Source of the DNA: Sinomonas sp. ASV322
GTDB lineage: Bacteria > Actinomycetota > Actinomycetes > Actinomycetales > Micrococcaceae
Length of the DNA stretch: 62,674 nt
Assembly: GCF_030908245.1 (NCBI RefSeq)
Contig: NZ_JAVFJJ010000020.1
Span: 1 to 62,674 of the forward strand
Direction: 5' to 3'
In this document: positions 17,859 through 25,985 of the stretch, piece after piece
Position numbering within the stretch: position 1 is the stretch's first letter
Layout of the letters: every line of letters begins with the position of its first letter
Position numbers and translations under genes: made by a program
The notes under the pieces: generated by a model
The model's database searches: none
Seen by the model: the letters and a program-made list of their open reading frames with translations, nothing else
Told to the model about the DNA's origin: nothing

Positions 17859-19102
17859 CCGTTGTTTTGGGCCTGCTGGAGCGCGTCGCTCGGGCTCGCC
17901 TTGCCGGTGAGCGCGGTCTGGATCGCGGTGTAGATCTTGGTCGCGGCCTTGGGCCAGTCGGCGCCGAGCTCGCCCGTGCGGGCGCGGGCGGTCTTGATGA
18001 GATCGGTGAAGACGGCGAGCTTGGGGTTGTCGGCGGCGAACTGGGCGGCGAGCGTCGTCTTCGACGGGACGGTGTTGCGCTGCTTGGCCATGGAGAGCTG
18101 CAGCTCGTCGCTGTTCATGCAGCCGACGATCTCGGCGGCCTTGGCCTGCTTCGCCTTGTTGCCCGTCTGCGGGACGGTCCACGTCTCGCCGCCGAGGGGC
18201 GCGACCTCGGTGTCGGAGGCTTGCTTCACGGGGATCCGGACGATGCCGTAGTTGAGGCCCTGCACCTTGTCGAGGGTCGGGAGCTGCCACGGGCCGTTGA
18301 CCATCATCGCGGCCTTGCCGGCGACAAACTGGTCCTTGACGTCGGCCTGCTTCCAGTTGAGGACGCCCGACGACGCCGACCCGGACTTCACGAGGTCCGT
18401 CCAGAGCTGGAGGGCCTCGGCGGTCTGGGAGGTCGCGATGTTCTTCTCGTCGCCGCCGTTGCTCCACATGAACGGGAGGAACTGCCACGAGCCCTCGTAG
18501 GTGGCGTTGGCGTCGAAGGCGATGCCGTACTGGCCGCCCGAGGTGAGCTTTGCGGCCGCGGCCTTGAGCTCGTCCCACGTGGTGGGCGGCTGGACGCCGG
18601 CCTTCGCGAGGAGGTCCTTGTTGAAGAAGAGGGCAATCGTGTTGACCGTCGGGGCCAGGCCGTAGACCTTGCCGTTGTATGTGCCGGCCTGGAGCACCCC
18701 CGGCGCGAAGCCGTCGGTGCTGACGTTGAAGTCGCTCAGCGGGGCGAGCGCGCCGGTCGCGGCGATCTGCTGGACGTCGGGGTTGTCGAGCATGAGGACG
18801 TCCGGGAGCGTCTTCGACGACGCCTGCTGGAGGACCTTCTGGATGAGCGACGAGCCCGGGACCGTCTGGCGGTCGAGCGTGACGCCCGCCTTCGCGGCGC
18901 ACTTGGTGAGGGCGTCGCCGATGAAGGACTTGTCCGGCTCGTTGTTGTAGTAGTCGAGGACCGAGATGGTCTTCACGTCCGCGTTCGACGTCGCGCTCGT
19001 GCTGCCGCCGCAGCCCGTCAGGACGGCGGGGACCGCAAGGGCCGCGAGGGCGAGGCCGGTGCGGGCGATGCCTGCGCGGGCGATGAGGGAGGTTCGCTTC
19101 AT
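17855..19102 (-). CDS. Sugar ABC transporter substrate-binding lipoprotein
   Basis: Protein of 415 aa. Signal peptide with lipobox LTGC, then a family 1 extracellular solute-binding fold: ISVLDYYNNEPDKSFIGDAL near the N-terminus, LPDVLMLDNPDVQQIAATG, and the hinge segment AAMMVNGPWQLPTL. It starts the operon, 23 bases from a LacI-type operator. The sugar cannot be read from sequence; the ThuA and Gfo/Idh partners favour an oligosaccharide. Confidence 0.93.
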   Translation of the reverse strand: MKRTSLIARAGIARTGLALAALAVPAVLTGCGGSTSATSNADVKTISVLDYYNNEPDKSFIGDALTKCAAKAGVTLDRQTVPGSSLIQKVLQQASSKTLPDVLMLDNPDVQQIAATGALAPLSDFNVSTDGFAPGVLQAGTYNGKVYGLAPTVNTIALFFNKDLLAKAGVQPPTTWDELKAAAAKLTSGGQYGIAFDANATYEGSWQFLPFMWSNGGDEKNIATSQTAEALQLWTDLVKSGSASSGVLNWKQADVKDQFVAGKAAMMVNGPWQLPTLDKVQGLNYGIVRIPVKQASDTEVAPLGGETWTVPQTGNKAKQAKAAEIVGCMNSDELQLSMAKQRNTVPSKTTLAAQFAADNPKLAVFTDLIKTARARTGELGADWPKAATKIYTAIQTALTGKASPSDALQQAQNNG

Positions 19103-19124
19103 TGGGTTCTCCTGTTTTGGATTG

Positions 19125-19151
19125 TCGATGCGTATCGACGATGCGCATCGA
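19125..19151. promoter_or_regulatory. Tandem LacI-type operators before the sugar operon
   Basis: TCGATGCGTATCGA (19125-19138) is followed directly by the perfect palindrome CGATGCGCATCG (19139-19150). They lie 23-49 bases upstream of the binding-protein start. The first site is identical to one upstream of lacI, which supports them as the regulator's binding sites. Confidence 0.85.
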
Positions 19152-19194
19152 TTGGTGCTGTTTTTGCTGGGGGTGGGGCTTGGGGGTGGGGCTG

Positions 19195-20217
19195 TCAGCG
19201 CTGGGGGCGCAGACGGATGGTGCTCTTCCGGCGTTTGAGGACTGGCCGGATGAGCTCCAGGGCCTCGTGGGCCCTGGACGTGGTGTCGGTGAGGTCGCGG
19301 ACGATGCGGTGGACGGCCCGGCGCGAGACTTCGTCGGGCTCGAAGCCGATGGTGGTCAGCGGAATGCGCTGCCGTTCGGCGATGCGGTCGGAGCAATTGA
19401 CGACGACGGACGCGTCCTCCCCGAGGACGAGGCCCAGGTTGTGGAGAGCCTCGACGAGGAGATCCTGGTTAGCGGCTTCGGGGGCAATGAAGGCCGGGAT
19501 GCCGTTGGTCTCCTTGAGCGCCTTGGTGACGGCCTTCTCCATGCCGGCGATGGTGACGCGGCCGGGGACCTTGATGACCTTGGTGCCCGTCGCGGCCGCG
19601 GCCTTGTCGACGCCGCGGTGAAACCGCTTGACATAGTTGACGTGACGACGGACGACGGCGTCCTGCCAGTCCACGAGCGTCACGGTCTCGTGGCCCAACT
19701 GTGCTAGTTCCTCGACGCACATGGCTCCGGCGAGCTCGAAGTCGGCGTCGATGCACTCGAGGCCCTTCGAGTCTTCTGGGATGCCGATGAGGACGCTCGG
19801 GACGGGGAGTTTGCGGATGACGGGGACGCGAGCGTCGTCGCCCTCGACCTGCATAATGATGAGCCCGTCGACGAGTTGCTGGCCCACGACTCTCTCGAGG
19901 CCCTGCGGGCCCTCGTCGTCGGTGACGAGGAGGATGTCGTAGTCGCTCTGGCGGGCCGTGGCGGCGATGACGGAGATGAACTCCATGATCGAGCCCATGT
20001 GGAGGTCCGGCACGAACGGGATCGCGAGGCCGATGACCTGGCTGCGCCGGCTCGCGAGCGCTCGGGCGCCGGCGTTCGGCTGGAACGCGAGCTGCGCCAT
20101 GGCGTCCTCGACACGCTTACGAGTCTTCTCGGAGATGGGTCGCCTGCCGCTCATGACATACGAGACGGTGCTCTGCGAGACGCCCGCGAGGCGGGCCACG
20201 TCCTTGCTGGTCGGCAT
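19195..20217 (-). CDS. LacI-family transcriptional regulator
   Basis: Protein of 340 aa. N-terminal HTH SKDVARLAGVSQSTVSYVMSG plus hinge helix (AGARALASRRSQVIGLAIP) and a periplasmic-binding-like effector domain. The last region (TTIGFEPDEVSRRAVHRIV) is typical of the dimer interface. The gene precedes and probably represses the ABC operon and itself, through the shared operator. Inducer presumably the transported sugar. Confidence 0.93.
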   Translation of the reverse strand: MPTSKDVARLAGVSQSTVSYVMSGRRPISEKTRKRVEDAMAQLAFQPNAGARALASRRSQVIGLAIPFVPDLHMGSIMEFISVIAATARQSDYDILLVTDDEGPQGLERVVGQQLVDGLIIMQVEGDDARVPVIRKLPVPSVLIGIPEDSKGLECIDADFELAGAMCVEELAQLGHETVTLVDWQDAVVRRHVNYVKRFHRGVDKAAAATGTKVIKVPGRVTIAGMEKAVTKALKETNGIPAFIAPEAANQDLLVEALHNLGLVLGEDASVVVNCSDRIAERQRIPLTTIGFEPDEVSRRAVHRIVRDLTDTTSRAHEALELIRPVLKRRKSTIRLRPQR

Positions 20218-20250
20218 CGGTCACCTCCTCGTGCTCGTCGAACCGTATCG

Positions 20251-20264
20251 TCGATGCGTATCGA
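20251..20264. promoter_or_regulatory. LacI autoregulatory operator
   Basis: TCGATGCGTATCGA, the same 14 bases as at 19125-19138, placed 34 bases upstream of the lacI start. CGTATCG immediately before it may be a half site. Confidence 0.82.
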
Positions 20265-20444
20265 GGATGAGTATGGCATGGGTCACATCGGTGGGGCAAG
20301 GGTCTCAATCAGCAGGACGAACATGGCCGACTCAAGCTCGGGTTCGGGACATTGGAATGGGGTGTCTCGGGTCATCGGAATGGCGCTCGCCATACGAGCC
20401 CGCGGTCGTGAACGAGCCAGTTTCCGACAAAAGACAGTGATGGC

Positions 20445-20535
20445 CGGGGGAACAGAAGCGTCGAAACCAGCTGACATGGCATCGACCTCCAACGGTGAAG
20501 ATCTCCGACAGTCTCCGTTTAGGCGACGCTCAGGG
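20445..20535 (-). pseudogene. Remnant of a DHA2 exporter gene start with its operator
   Basis: On the minus strand an ATG at 20477 gives MSAGFDASVP, matching MSAAFDASVP of the intact exporter at 42394-44019. The upstream GGAGGTC ribosome-site region and the inverted repeat AACGGTGA...TCTCCGTT (20491-20519) are also kept. Similarity stops after about ten codons. It is a duplicated gene start whose body has been lost. Confidence 0.75.
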
Positions 20536-20623
20536 GCTGGGGCAACCCAGCTGCCAACGGGAACACGCCTACGTGGTGGCCGGCCGGGTTGACCTTGGAC
20601 CGACCACCACGATCCCTTCGAAT

Positions 20624-20845
20624 TCAGCGAGTCAGGGAAGCTTCATCAAGAGGCGTGTAGCTGAACTTGACCTTAGCCTCTCCCTTCGCAATCTTGTCCC
20701 TGAGGCCCTTGATCTCGGCCCCATTTAGCTTCTGCTCCGTTCGGAGCTTGTCCTTTGCGTCCATCGGGGGAGCGCCGGCCTCAGAGCTCGGAGTCGCGCC
20801 CTTCAGAAGCTCCTCTGACTCTGTGAGCGGCGACTGGAGTGCCAT
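20624..20845 (-). CDS. Small ORF or displaced C-terminus of the upstream secreted protein
   Basis: In a frame different from the secreted-protein gene upstream, ATG 20845 opens a 73-residue chain (MALQSPLTESEELLKGATPS) with plausible lysine-rich composition (DKLRTEQKLNGAEIKGLRDK). It overlaps the last 43 bases of that gene. Either it is a translationally coupled small protein, or the two frames were once one protein separated by an indel near 20830-20850. No family recognised. Confidence 0.4.
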   Translation of the reverse strand: MALQSPLTESEELLKGATPSSEAGAPPMDAKDKLRTEQKLNGAEIKGLRDKIAKGEAKVKFSYTPLDEASLTR

Positions 20846-21378
20846 TTGTACGGGTTGTCCTTCCCCGGGTAGAGGATGCTGTACGTCACCCAGTCTGGAC
20901 ACTTCCACGCACCGCCCGGATTCTGGCAGTAGGCCGTACGCATGCCCATCAAGCCACCGACCGGCCATCCGTACCATGTGTCGTAGGTACGCCCATCGTG
21001 AATCCCGATGAGCTCCCTGCTGTCCTTCACGCTGCACTTCCCGCTCGAACAATCGATCAAGTAGGCATACCCACGGAGTGCGTAGTTCCCATTCGCTTGC
21101 TTCGACCAATTCGGCGACTGCATGAGCTTGGCCATCGCTGCAACTGACCATATGTTGTGTTTGTTCCAGGCCTTATCGACGCCAAATCCCTGATCTGTGG
21201 ACCCGTCCCAGAAGCCTCTGTGAAGAGGGATTGGCCCGAGCGTCGCATGATTAGCCGTGGCCAATACCTGCGATGTCGGATACCCGGGAGGCGGTAGGGC
21301 TGCCGTGGCGGCACTGCCGGTTCCAACCAGGAGGAGTAGTGCTAGTAGGATTGAGGCAACACTTCTGATTCTTCTCAC
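20803..21378 (-). CDS. Secreted protein of unknown function
   Basis: Protein of 191 aa from a GTG start at 21378. The Sec signal (MRRIRSVASILLALLLLVGT) is followed by ATAALPPPG. The mature chain is Trp/Tyr/Gly-rich (HNIWSVAAMAKLM, DTWYGWPVGGLMGM) with Cys pairs at LIDCSSGKCS and AYCQNPGGAWKCP, suggesting disulphides. The last 14 residues (WHSSRRSQSQRSF) look out of character, consistent with a frameshift into the ORF at 20624-20845. Confidence 0.6.
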   Translation of the reverse strand: MRRIRSVASILLALLLLVGTGSAATAALPPPGYPTSQVLATANHATLGPIPLHRGFWDGSTDQGFGVDKAWNKHNIWSVAAMAKLMQSPNWSKQANGNYALRGYAYLIDCSSGKCSVKDSRELIGIHDGRTYDTWYGWPVGGLMGMRTAYCQNPGGAWKCPDWVTYSILYPGKDNPYKWHSSRRSQSQRSF

Positions 21379-21442
21379 ACAAAGCCCCCATCTTTTGATG
21401 TATATGAATTATTTTGGCAAGAATAGGAATGGAGCCCGGACC

Positions 21443-21793
21443 ATGAACGACGCCGAGATCGTGATTCGAGCCATGTTGCAGACGTTGGCGAATTGGCAGG
21501 ATCACGACGTCCTGATCCATGAGGCATGGACGGACTCCCCCAATAGCGCTTGCGTCGTGTTCGAACATAGCAGGGCCGATTACGGACCCATTGGGTACCG
21601 AGTTGCGTTTCCTCCGCACGCGGTCGACGAGAACCCATGCTCGACAGGGGAAGCATGGGCGCTCGAGCTCATCGAACCGCTCGGCGCGCTGGCCGAGAAT
21701 CCACGTCGAGACAGTCTCGGCATTGCTTGGGTTGCAGGCACAATCCCCGGAATGCCGCCGCCGATTCCTCCAACGTGGCGCCCGAAGAACTAA
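21443..21793 (+). CDS. Hypothetical protein
   Basis: Protein of 116 aa from ATG 21443 (a GGAGC site lies 11 bases upstream); an earlier in-frame ATG near 21401 is possible. Soluble, acidic, with NDAEIVIRAMLQTLANWQDH and a Pro-rich tail (GMPPPIPPTWRP). Divergent from the secreted-protein gene. No family recognised. Confidence 0.5.
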   Translation: MNDAEIVIRAMLQTLANWQDHDVLIHEAWTDSPNSACVVFEHSRADYGPIGYRVAFPPHAVDENPCSTGEAWALELIEPLGALAENPRRDSLGIAWVAGTIPGMPPPIPPTWRPKN

Positions 21794-22025
21794 GGGTCCC
21801 TCATCATCTCCCAGCCGACATTCGCGCATCAAGACGATGCCCGATTGCACCTTCGTCAGCTGCCGCAATATAGTCGGGCCTTTCGGTCCAATTGTCGCTG
21901 ATCGTCTATAGGTCGAGCTCGCCTGTCGCTCCCAGCTGGCACTGGAGCCAAGAATCCGTGACCCAATCCCGAATTCGGAAGGCAGCGATTCATCTAGCCC
22001 AACCGGGCGGCGGTGGCGGCACACG

Positions 22026-22238
22026 GCACATCACACTCGAGACGGCCTCCGGCTCTCCAGGGCACTCGGCCTCAGCGAATGCTATTGGATCAATATCCAA
22101 GCCGACTACGACCTCGAGCTTGAACACGAAACTCACCAAGACGCGATCGACCGCGTAGAGAGACTCGTAGACCAAGTTTCATCTTTTGGGCGTCGCGGGA
22201 CTCGTCGGCCCACGCGGCAGATCGCAGCGACGGGTTAG
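22026..22238 (+). pseudogene. HigA/XRE antitoxin C-terminal remnant
   Basis: The frame from 22044 reads LRLSRALGLSECYWINIQ and continues ADYDLELEHETH, then a helical tail to TAG at 22236. This is the conserved C-terminal half of HigA-type antitoxins (ALRLxxxLGxSxxxWLNLQxxYDL). Just upstream a different frame gives HITLETA, matching the preceding family residues, so a frameshift lies near 22045. No HTH or HigB toxin is readable upstream. Remnant of a toxin-antitoxin locus. Confidence 0.65.
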
Positions 22239-22286
22239 CAGCGCCGTCGACCGCTTCACCGCCGCGGACGACGGCGGGCTGCGACC

Positions 22287-23042
22287 TTACCGCCCCTTCA
22301 GGTCCATCGCCTCGAGCATCGCCGTGAGCCTGGCGACCTGTTCGTTCAGCGAACGGATCTGCTGCTCGAGAGGCTCATCAAGGGCCTCAATGGCGTCCAG
22401 CGCGCGTTCTGTAGTTCTAGCTGCCGTCTCGGCGGAGACGTTTTCCACCAGCCACGACGCAATCGAGGCGGTGACGACGCCGAGCACGGCAATCCCGGCA
22501 ACCATGAGGCCAGCGGCCGCGAAGCGTCCGATCGTGGTGACAGGGTAGTGATCGCCGTACCCGACGGTGGTGATGGTCGTGAGTGCCCACCACATCGCAT
22601 CTCCGAAATTCTTGATGTTGGCGCCCGGCTCATTCTGCTCAGCGTCCAATACCGCCAGGGCGCCGCAATAGATCAGCATCGCGGCCGATCCGAGCACGTA
22701 CATCAGCAGCTTTCCTCGTAGCGCATTCCCCGCGCGGCTGTGAACGACCTTCAGGAGAGTGACGAGCCGCAGTAGACGCAGAGGTCGCAGCGCGGGAAGG
22801 GCGAGAATGGGAAGCTCATAGAGGTTACGTACGAACCACCGTCCGCGGCTCGGCGCCAGCCAGAGACGCACCACATAGTCCACGAGGAATATCGCCCACG
22901 CGACCCAGACCAACTCATCGGCCCAGATCCCTTCATTGTCTGGCAGGTCGGCGATGACTTGGACCGAGTAAGCCCCCAAGAACAGAAGTGCCGCACCGAT
23001 CATCGGCCATTCTGAAACCTTCTGCCAGCGTTCAAGCGTCAT
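22287..23042 (-). CDS. Potassium channel family protein (copy 2)
   Basis: Protein of 251 aa, closely related to copy 1: same start (MTLERW), same S4-like helix (LRPLRLLRLVTLLKVV) and same filter TTVGYGDHYPVT. The C-terminal coiled coil differs: copy 2 has LEQQIRSLNEQVARLTAMLE instead of the EVEAEV repeat. It has a normal length and looks intact. Confidence 0.9.
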   Translation of the reverse strand: MTLERWQKVSEWPMIGAALLFLGAYSVQVIADLPDNEGIWADELVWVAWAIFLVDYVVRLWLAPSRGRWFVRNLYELPILALPALRPLRLLRLVTLLKVVHSRAGNALRGKLLMYVLGSAAMLIYCGALAVLDAEQNEPGANIKNFGDAMWWALTTITTVGYGDHYPVTTIGRFAAAGLMVAGIAVLGVVTASIASWLVENVSAETAARTTERALDAIEALDEPLEQQIRSLNEQVARLTAMLEAMDLKGR

Positions 23043-23128
23043 GGAGGAACGCTATCGAAGAAGAGGGATTGCCAGCATTTCCGCTGGATTCCGAGACGCT
23101 GAACCGGTCGGGGCGCCGTCGAACCTTG

Positions 23129-23470
23129 TCAGCTGGCGGGATCGTACATGAACGCACGGACCTCTTGTGCGCACCGGCAGGCAACCGCCATCTTCGCGGC
23201 CCATTCCAATGCCGCCTCGTGGGAGGGCAACTCGAGTATGGTGTACCCGCCTTCGAGCTGCTTCGTCTGCGGGTACGTGCCCTCGGTCACCGTGCCATCC
23301 CCGTCGACCAGGACGGGCGGAATACTTTCGTCGATTCCACCGCCGAACACCCAGACGCCGGCGTCCTTCGCCTCCGCCGCCACCGCGTGCGCCGCATCCG
23401 AAACTGCCTGCAGATCCTCGGCGGGAAAGTCCATGGCGCCGCTCGGGAACGAGATCAGGTATTTCGTCAT
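23129..23470 (-). CDS. YciI-family protein
   Basis: Protein of 113 aa from ATG 23470. It opens MTKYLISFPSGAMDF and carries GVWVFGGGID and GGYTILELPSHEAALEWAAK, the ferredoxin-like pattern of YciI/DGPF-type proteins commonly found near ECF sigma factors in actinobacteria. Here no sigma gene is adjacent. Role unknown. Confidence 0.8.
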   Translation of the reverse strand: MTKYLISFPSGAMDFPAEDLQAVSDAAHAVAAEAKDAGVWVFGGGIDESIPPVLVDGDGTVTEGTYPQTKQLEGGYTILELPSHEAALEWAAKMAVACRCAQEVRAFMYDPAS

Positions 23471-23738
23471 TGCGTCGACTCCTTCTCCCCGCGTCATGGA
23501 CCCCACCCATGGTTGCCGACGCGGCGCGCCGTTCACAAGGTTCGGGCCCACGGCAAACGTGCGGGATACGCCGGCGTCACCGTCGACTGGCAGCTAGACG
23601 TCAACTGACGTTCGGGTGCCCCAACGTCCGATGGCGTCACCAGCCTCCGCGCGTTGGCGCGCGTCCTTTCCGGGCGCGTCCTAGCGAGACAGACCGGCTA
23701 GGGCGACAAGACGCCGCCGTGCGCGTTTCACTGGCCGC

Positions 23739-24470
23739 TCAACTCTGAGAGCGCTTCCCTGCCGAGCGGGTCGGCGGGTCGCTGAGATTCGGCTCGCGAT
23801 GGCGAACTGCGGATTCCTGGTTGTGCAGGATGGTGAGCGCGGCGGCAGCCGCGGCTGTCTGATCCTGATCGCGGATCGCGGAGAGAAGCTCTTCGTGGTC
23901 GCAGAGCAGGGTGCCGCTGCCCGGCGCGAAGCAGTCGGTCAGCTCGACCGTAGAGCTGATCACCTCCGAGATGCCCCTGTACATGTCGCGCAGGATCCGG
24001 TTGTGCGACGCGTCGGCCACGCCCACGTGGTAATCGAGATCGGCCTGAACGAACGCCGTTTCGTCGCCCCGGTCGGCCGCTTGCCGGCGTAGCTGCAGGA
24101 TATCGGCGAGCCGGTCGAGGTCGGTCGAGGTGCGGCGGGCCGCGGCCGCCCTGGCGACGGCGATGTCCAGCCCGCGGCGCGCCTCGATCACGTCCATCAC
24201 TTCGGCTGCGCCAAGCTGGCGGCGCAACGCCGCATCCGACTCGTCAGCCGCGATGACGAAGGTGCCAGCACCCTGTCGGGAGGCCAGCAGCCCCACGTGT
24301 ACCAACGCTCGGGTGGCCTCTCGCACAGGTGCCCGGCTCATGCCCAGCTCCTCGGCCAGCTTGGCCTCGGCGGGTAGCCTGTGCCCGATCGGCCAGCTGC
24401 CCGAACCGATCTGCTCGCGGAGCTGGTCGATTGCCTGGTCGACGAGCGACTTGCGGGAGACTGAACGCAT
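23739..24470 (-). CDS. GntR-family regulator (FadR/FCD subfamily)
   Basis: Protein of 243 aa from ATG 24470, with GGAGGGATCA just before it. The winged HTH (LPAEAKLAEELGMSRAPVREATRALVHVGLL) is followed by an FCD effector domain. Metal-ligand positions typical of FCD are visible: FVQADLDYHVGVADASHN, then LLCDHEELLSAI and ALTILHNQ (Asp/His/His set). It is divergent from the cyclic amide hydrolase gene and probably controls that operon in response to a carboxylate or ring-opened product. Confidence 0.9.
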   Translation of the reverse strand: MRSVSRKSLVDQAIDQLREQIGSGSWPIGHRLPAEAKLAEELGMSRAPVREATRALVHVGLLASRQGAGTFVIAADESDAALRRQLGAAEVMDVIEARRGLDIAVARAAAARRTSTDLDRLADILQLRRQAADRGDETAFVQADLDYHVGVADASHNRILRDMYRGISEVISSTVELTDCFAPGSGTLLCDHEELLSAIRDQDQTAAAAAALTILHNQESAVRHREPNLSDPPTRSAGKRSQS

Positions 24471-24592
24471 TGATCCCTCCAGCACACCAATAGCGCCGTT
24501 ATTGGTTGCCTTCAGCGGATTCGCGACGGACCACCGGCGTGTGCGAACGACGTTGTCGACACGGCACCGACGCCACTCTAGCCATCTGACTG

Positions 24593-24654
24593 ATGACCTG
24601 ACAACCGTTGACACCCGAGTCAACAGGTCATAAGGTCCCCAGACATCAGGTCAT
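24593..24654. promoter_or_regulatory. Putative GntR operator cluster
   Basis: ATGACCTGA (24593-24601) is repeated in inverse as ACAGGTCAT (24623-24631) and exactly as TCAGGTCAT (24646-24654). GTTGAC and its inverse GTCAAC lie between (about 24607-24624). The cluster sits in the divergent region between the GntR gene and the hydrolase operon. Confidence 0.65.
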
Positions 24655-24718
24655 ATAGTCATCAGACCTCTCATGGGTAGCAAGCTAGTCCGTTCTTGGT
24701 CTCAAGGAGGAGACGCGA

Positions 24719-25831
24719 GTGGCGCACAATCCAGAGGCAGTTCAGCTAGTGGCGGCAACGTTGGAGCACGAGTCGGACACGTCCGCGCTCGGCCGGTTGG
24801 TCGCCGATGGCCGACTACGGCCGGACGAGATCTGCGCGGTCACCGGCAAGACGGAGGGCAACAGCCCTGGTGAGAGCAGCCGGGCGGCCGCCATCGCGGC
24901 CGTCCGCGGATTTCTCGCCGAACACGGCGGGTTGTCGGACGAGCGGATCGGGGCCATCCCGATGGTGTTCTCCAGCGGCGGCGTAGGGATCTTGGCACCT
25001 CACGTGACCATCTACACCAAGCGACCGTGGACGGGACCAGTCGACCGCGAGCCGAGGCTGACCGTCGGTACGGCCAAGTCAGTGCGGATCATGCCGGAGT
25101 GGGTCGGGCATGCCGAGATGATCGAGGCCGTGGCGGATGCGGTGCGGGCCGCCGCTCGAGACGCCAACATTGAACCGGCACAGGCCGAGTACGTCCTCAC
25201 CAAGAGCCGTGGTCTGCAGGCAGAGGACATCGAGGAGGCCCGGACCAGAGGAATAGAGCTCTCGCCGTTCCCCAAGGGCCTTGCGACACCGAAGACGAGC
25301 GGGACGACGGCTCTCGGGGTCGCGGCGGCGGTCGACGGTCTCGCCATCCCGCCCGACGAGGAGATCGGGACCAATCTGAACCTGTGGACCGGCAAGGTCT
25401 CCTCCTCGGCAGGTCGCGAGGACCCCGAGGCCCAGGTCATCCTTCTGGGCAACTCCACCCGGGCCGGCGGCCACCTTCGCGTCGGCCACGCCGTGATGAA
25501 CGACGTGCTGGACATCTCCTCATTCATCCGGGCGGCGGAAGCGGCCGGTCTCGCAGACGTCTGCCTCACGCTCACCCCCGAGCAGCGCAGACGGATCGTG
25601 TCGGTCTACGTCAAGATCGGCACTCCGGTCGATGCCCGCCTCCGCGGGCGTCGGCAGGTCCACCAGGAGCAAAACCCGGGCTACATGAACGAGTTGAAGG
25701 CGGCGGTGGCTGGGATGTTCTCGGCCGTCCTGCAGGACACCGTTCTCTACATCTCGTCGGGGGCCGTGCACCAGGGTCCGGCCGGTGGCGGCACGGTGGC
25801 AGTGATCGTAGATCACTCGCCGGACCTCTGA
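24719..25831 (+). CDS. Ring-opening cyclic amide hydrolase (cyanuric acid hydrolase / barbiturase family)
   Basis: Protein of 370 aa with a GTG start at 24719 behind AAGGAGGAGACGCGA. The three repeated units of the AtzD/barbiturase fold each show their Lys/Ser pair: K44 (TGKTEGNS) with S85/86 (VFSSGGVG), K162 (LTKSRG) with S246 (LGNSTRAGG), and K299 (VYVKIGTP) with S347/348 (YISSGAVHQGPAGGG). These match the known positions of the family closely. The reaction is hydrolysis of a cyclic imide/ureide ring: barbiturate, cyanurate or a related compound. Substrate choice is not decidable here. It is divergent from a GntR regulator and followed by an ABC importer. Confidence 0.9.
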   Translation: MAHNPEAVQLVAATLEHESDTSALGRLVADGRLRPDEICAVTGKTEGNSPGESSRAAAIAAVRGFLAEHGGLSDERIGAIPMVFSSGGVGILAPHVTIYTKRPWTGPVDREPRLTVGTAKSVRIMPEWVGHAEMIEAVADAVRAAARDANIEPAQAEYVLTKSRGLQAEDIEEARTRGIELSPFPKGLATPKTSGTTALGVAAAVDGLAIPPDEEIGTNLNLWTGKVSSSAGREDPEAQVILLGNSTRAGGHLRVGHAVMNDVLDISSFIRAAEAAGLADVCLTLTPEQRRRIVSVYVKIGTPVDARLRGRRQVHQEQNPGYMNELKAAVAGMFSAVLQDTVLYISSGAVHQGPAGGGTVAVIVDHSPDL

Positions 25832-25985
25832 GCCTTTCTTGATGCACCGCAGTTGATCCGACGCCTTACCCAAGAGGCGAGCGGAAATCGGTCGCGCACC
25901 GGAACTCCCCATGGTCCACAGGATCCGGGCGGTCGAGACCGTGCACCACCTTGTCACCCGAAAACCTCCGATCGAGGGGATACAC

